In this document: positions 63,967-64,000 of the stretch, one piece after another
Numbering within the stretch: the first letter of the stretch is position 1
Layout of the letters: each line of letters opens with the position of its first letter
NCBI GenBank assembly: GCA_902984215.1
Contig: CADWAF010004819.1
Location: forward strand, 16,328-80,327
Reading direction: 5' to 3'
DNA from: Willaertia magna
Lineage: Eukaryota > Heterolobosea > Eutetramitea > Acrasida > Naegleriidae
Length of the DNA: 64,000 bases
Program-made: the position numbers and the translations under genes
The notes under the pieces: model-generated
Told to the model about the DNA's origin: nothing
Seen by the model: the letters and a program-made list of their open reading frames with translations, nothing else
Database searches by the model: none

Positions 63967-64000
63967 CTTTACTAACACGTTATTAATTTCATGCATTAAT

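Larger units (their letters stand above)
61731..64000. repeat. Tandem array, period about 1133-1140 nt
   Basis: Two full units and the start of a third are visible. Landmarks recur at 1140 nt (62201 and 63341) and at 1133 nt (62858 and 63991). Each unit has a U-box gene on the minus strand and a cationic-peptide fragment on the plus strand. The left boundary is at about 61731, the right lies beyond the window. Sequence identity between units is very high, implying recent or homogenised duplication. Confidence 0.85.

Noticed and set aside
1..64000. Ciliate-type code reassignments
   Set aside because: TAA and TAG end most genes at family-expected lengths and do not occur inside conserved domains.

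Overview
This is an A+T-rich, very gene-dense eukaryotic nuclear segment that uses the standard code (TAA, TAG and TGA all act as stops). Introns are short, mostly 39-51 nt, with GTAAGT-like donors, and start codons usually follow an A-run. Proteins carry Asn, Gln and Lys low-complexity tracts. RCC1-like genes, amoeba-type architectures and a formiminoglutamase with the Asn-for-His change I recall from trypanosomes make a discobid such as a heterolobosean amoeba (Naegleria-like) my best guess. That is inference, and a dictyostelid-like amoeba is the main alternative.

Layout. 0-9 kb: a cut secreted protein, an RCC1 protein, an XRN2/Rat1 exonuclease, a quinone oxidoreductase-like gene with an apparent frameshift, an unknown charged protein and casein kinase 1. 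9-16 kb: a small membrane protein, PCF11, a PDRG1-like prefoldin, a cyclin, a second RCC1 protein, a protein ending in a ribosomal-stalk P1-like domain, an unknown, and a rhomboid-like membrane protein. 16-31 kb: mitochondrial m-AAA protease, cohesin kleisin, GOLPH3-like protein, an unknown, a pseudokinase-C2 protein, a beta-helix/sirtuin fusion, an unknown and an FG-GAP-like membrane protein. 31-46 kb: Zn2Cys6 regulator, AIM24-like protein, a METTL21-type methyltransferase, RNF121-like RING E3, formiminoglutamase-like enzyme, UBA protein, PEX4-like E2, APC13-like subunit, COQ4, a mucolipin-like channel and a Ras GTPase. 46-59 kb: RPS2, several unknowns, a third RCC1 protein, a secreted Lys-rich/8-Cys protein and a PCIF1-like protein. 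58.8-61.7 kb is an almost pure A+T island with internal duplications. From about 61.7 kb to the end runs a tandem array with a period near 1.13-1.14 kb. Each unit pairs a U-box gene with a fragment encoding a cationic peptide.

Themes. RNA 3'-end and turnover factors (XRN2, PCF11, PCIF1-like) and ubiquitin factors (RNF121-like, UBA protein, PEX4-like, APC13-like, U-box array) recur, but there are no operons and I regard this as ordinary gene mixing. Convergent genes are packed so tightly that stop codons overlap or abut. Several genes below were rebuilt by reading GT-AG introns by eye, so exon ends should be treated as models.

The most unusual items are the secreted protein with a long Lys/Gly/Ala/Val repeat and a Cys-rich C terminus (56.0-57.0 kb), the U-box/cationic-peptide array, the beta-helix/sirtuin fusion, the stalk-P1-like domain on a novel N-terminus, and the PCIF1 homologue with an altered NPPF motif.
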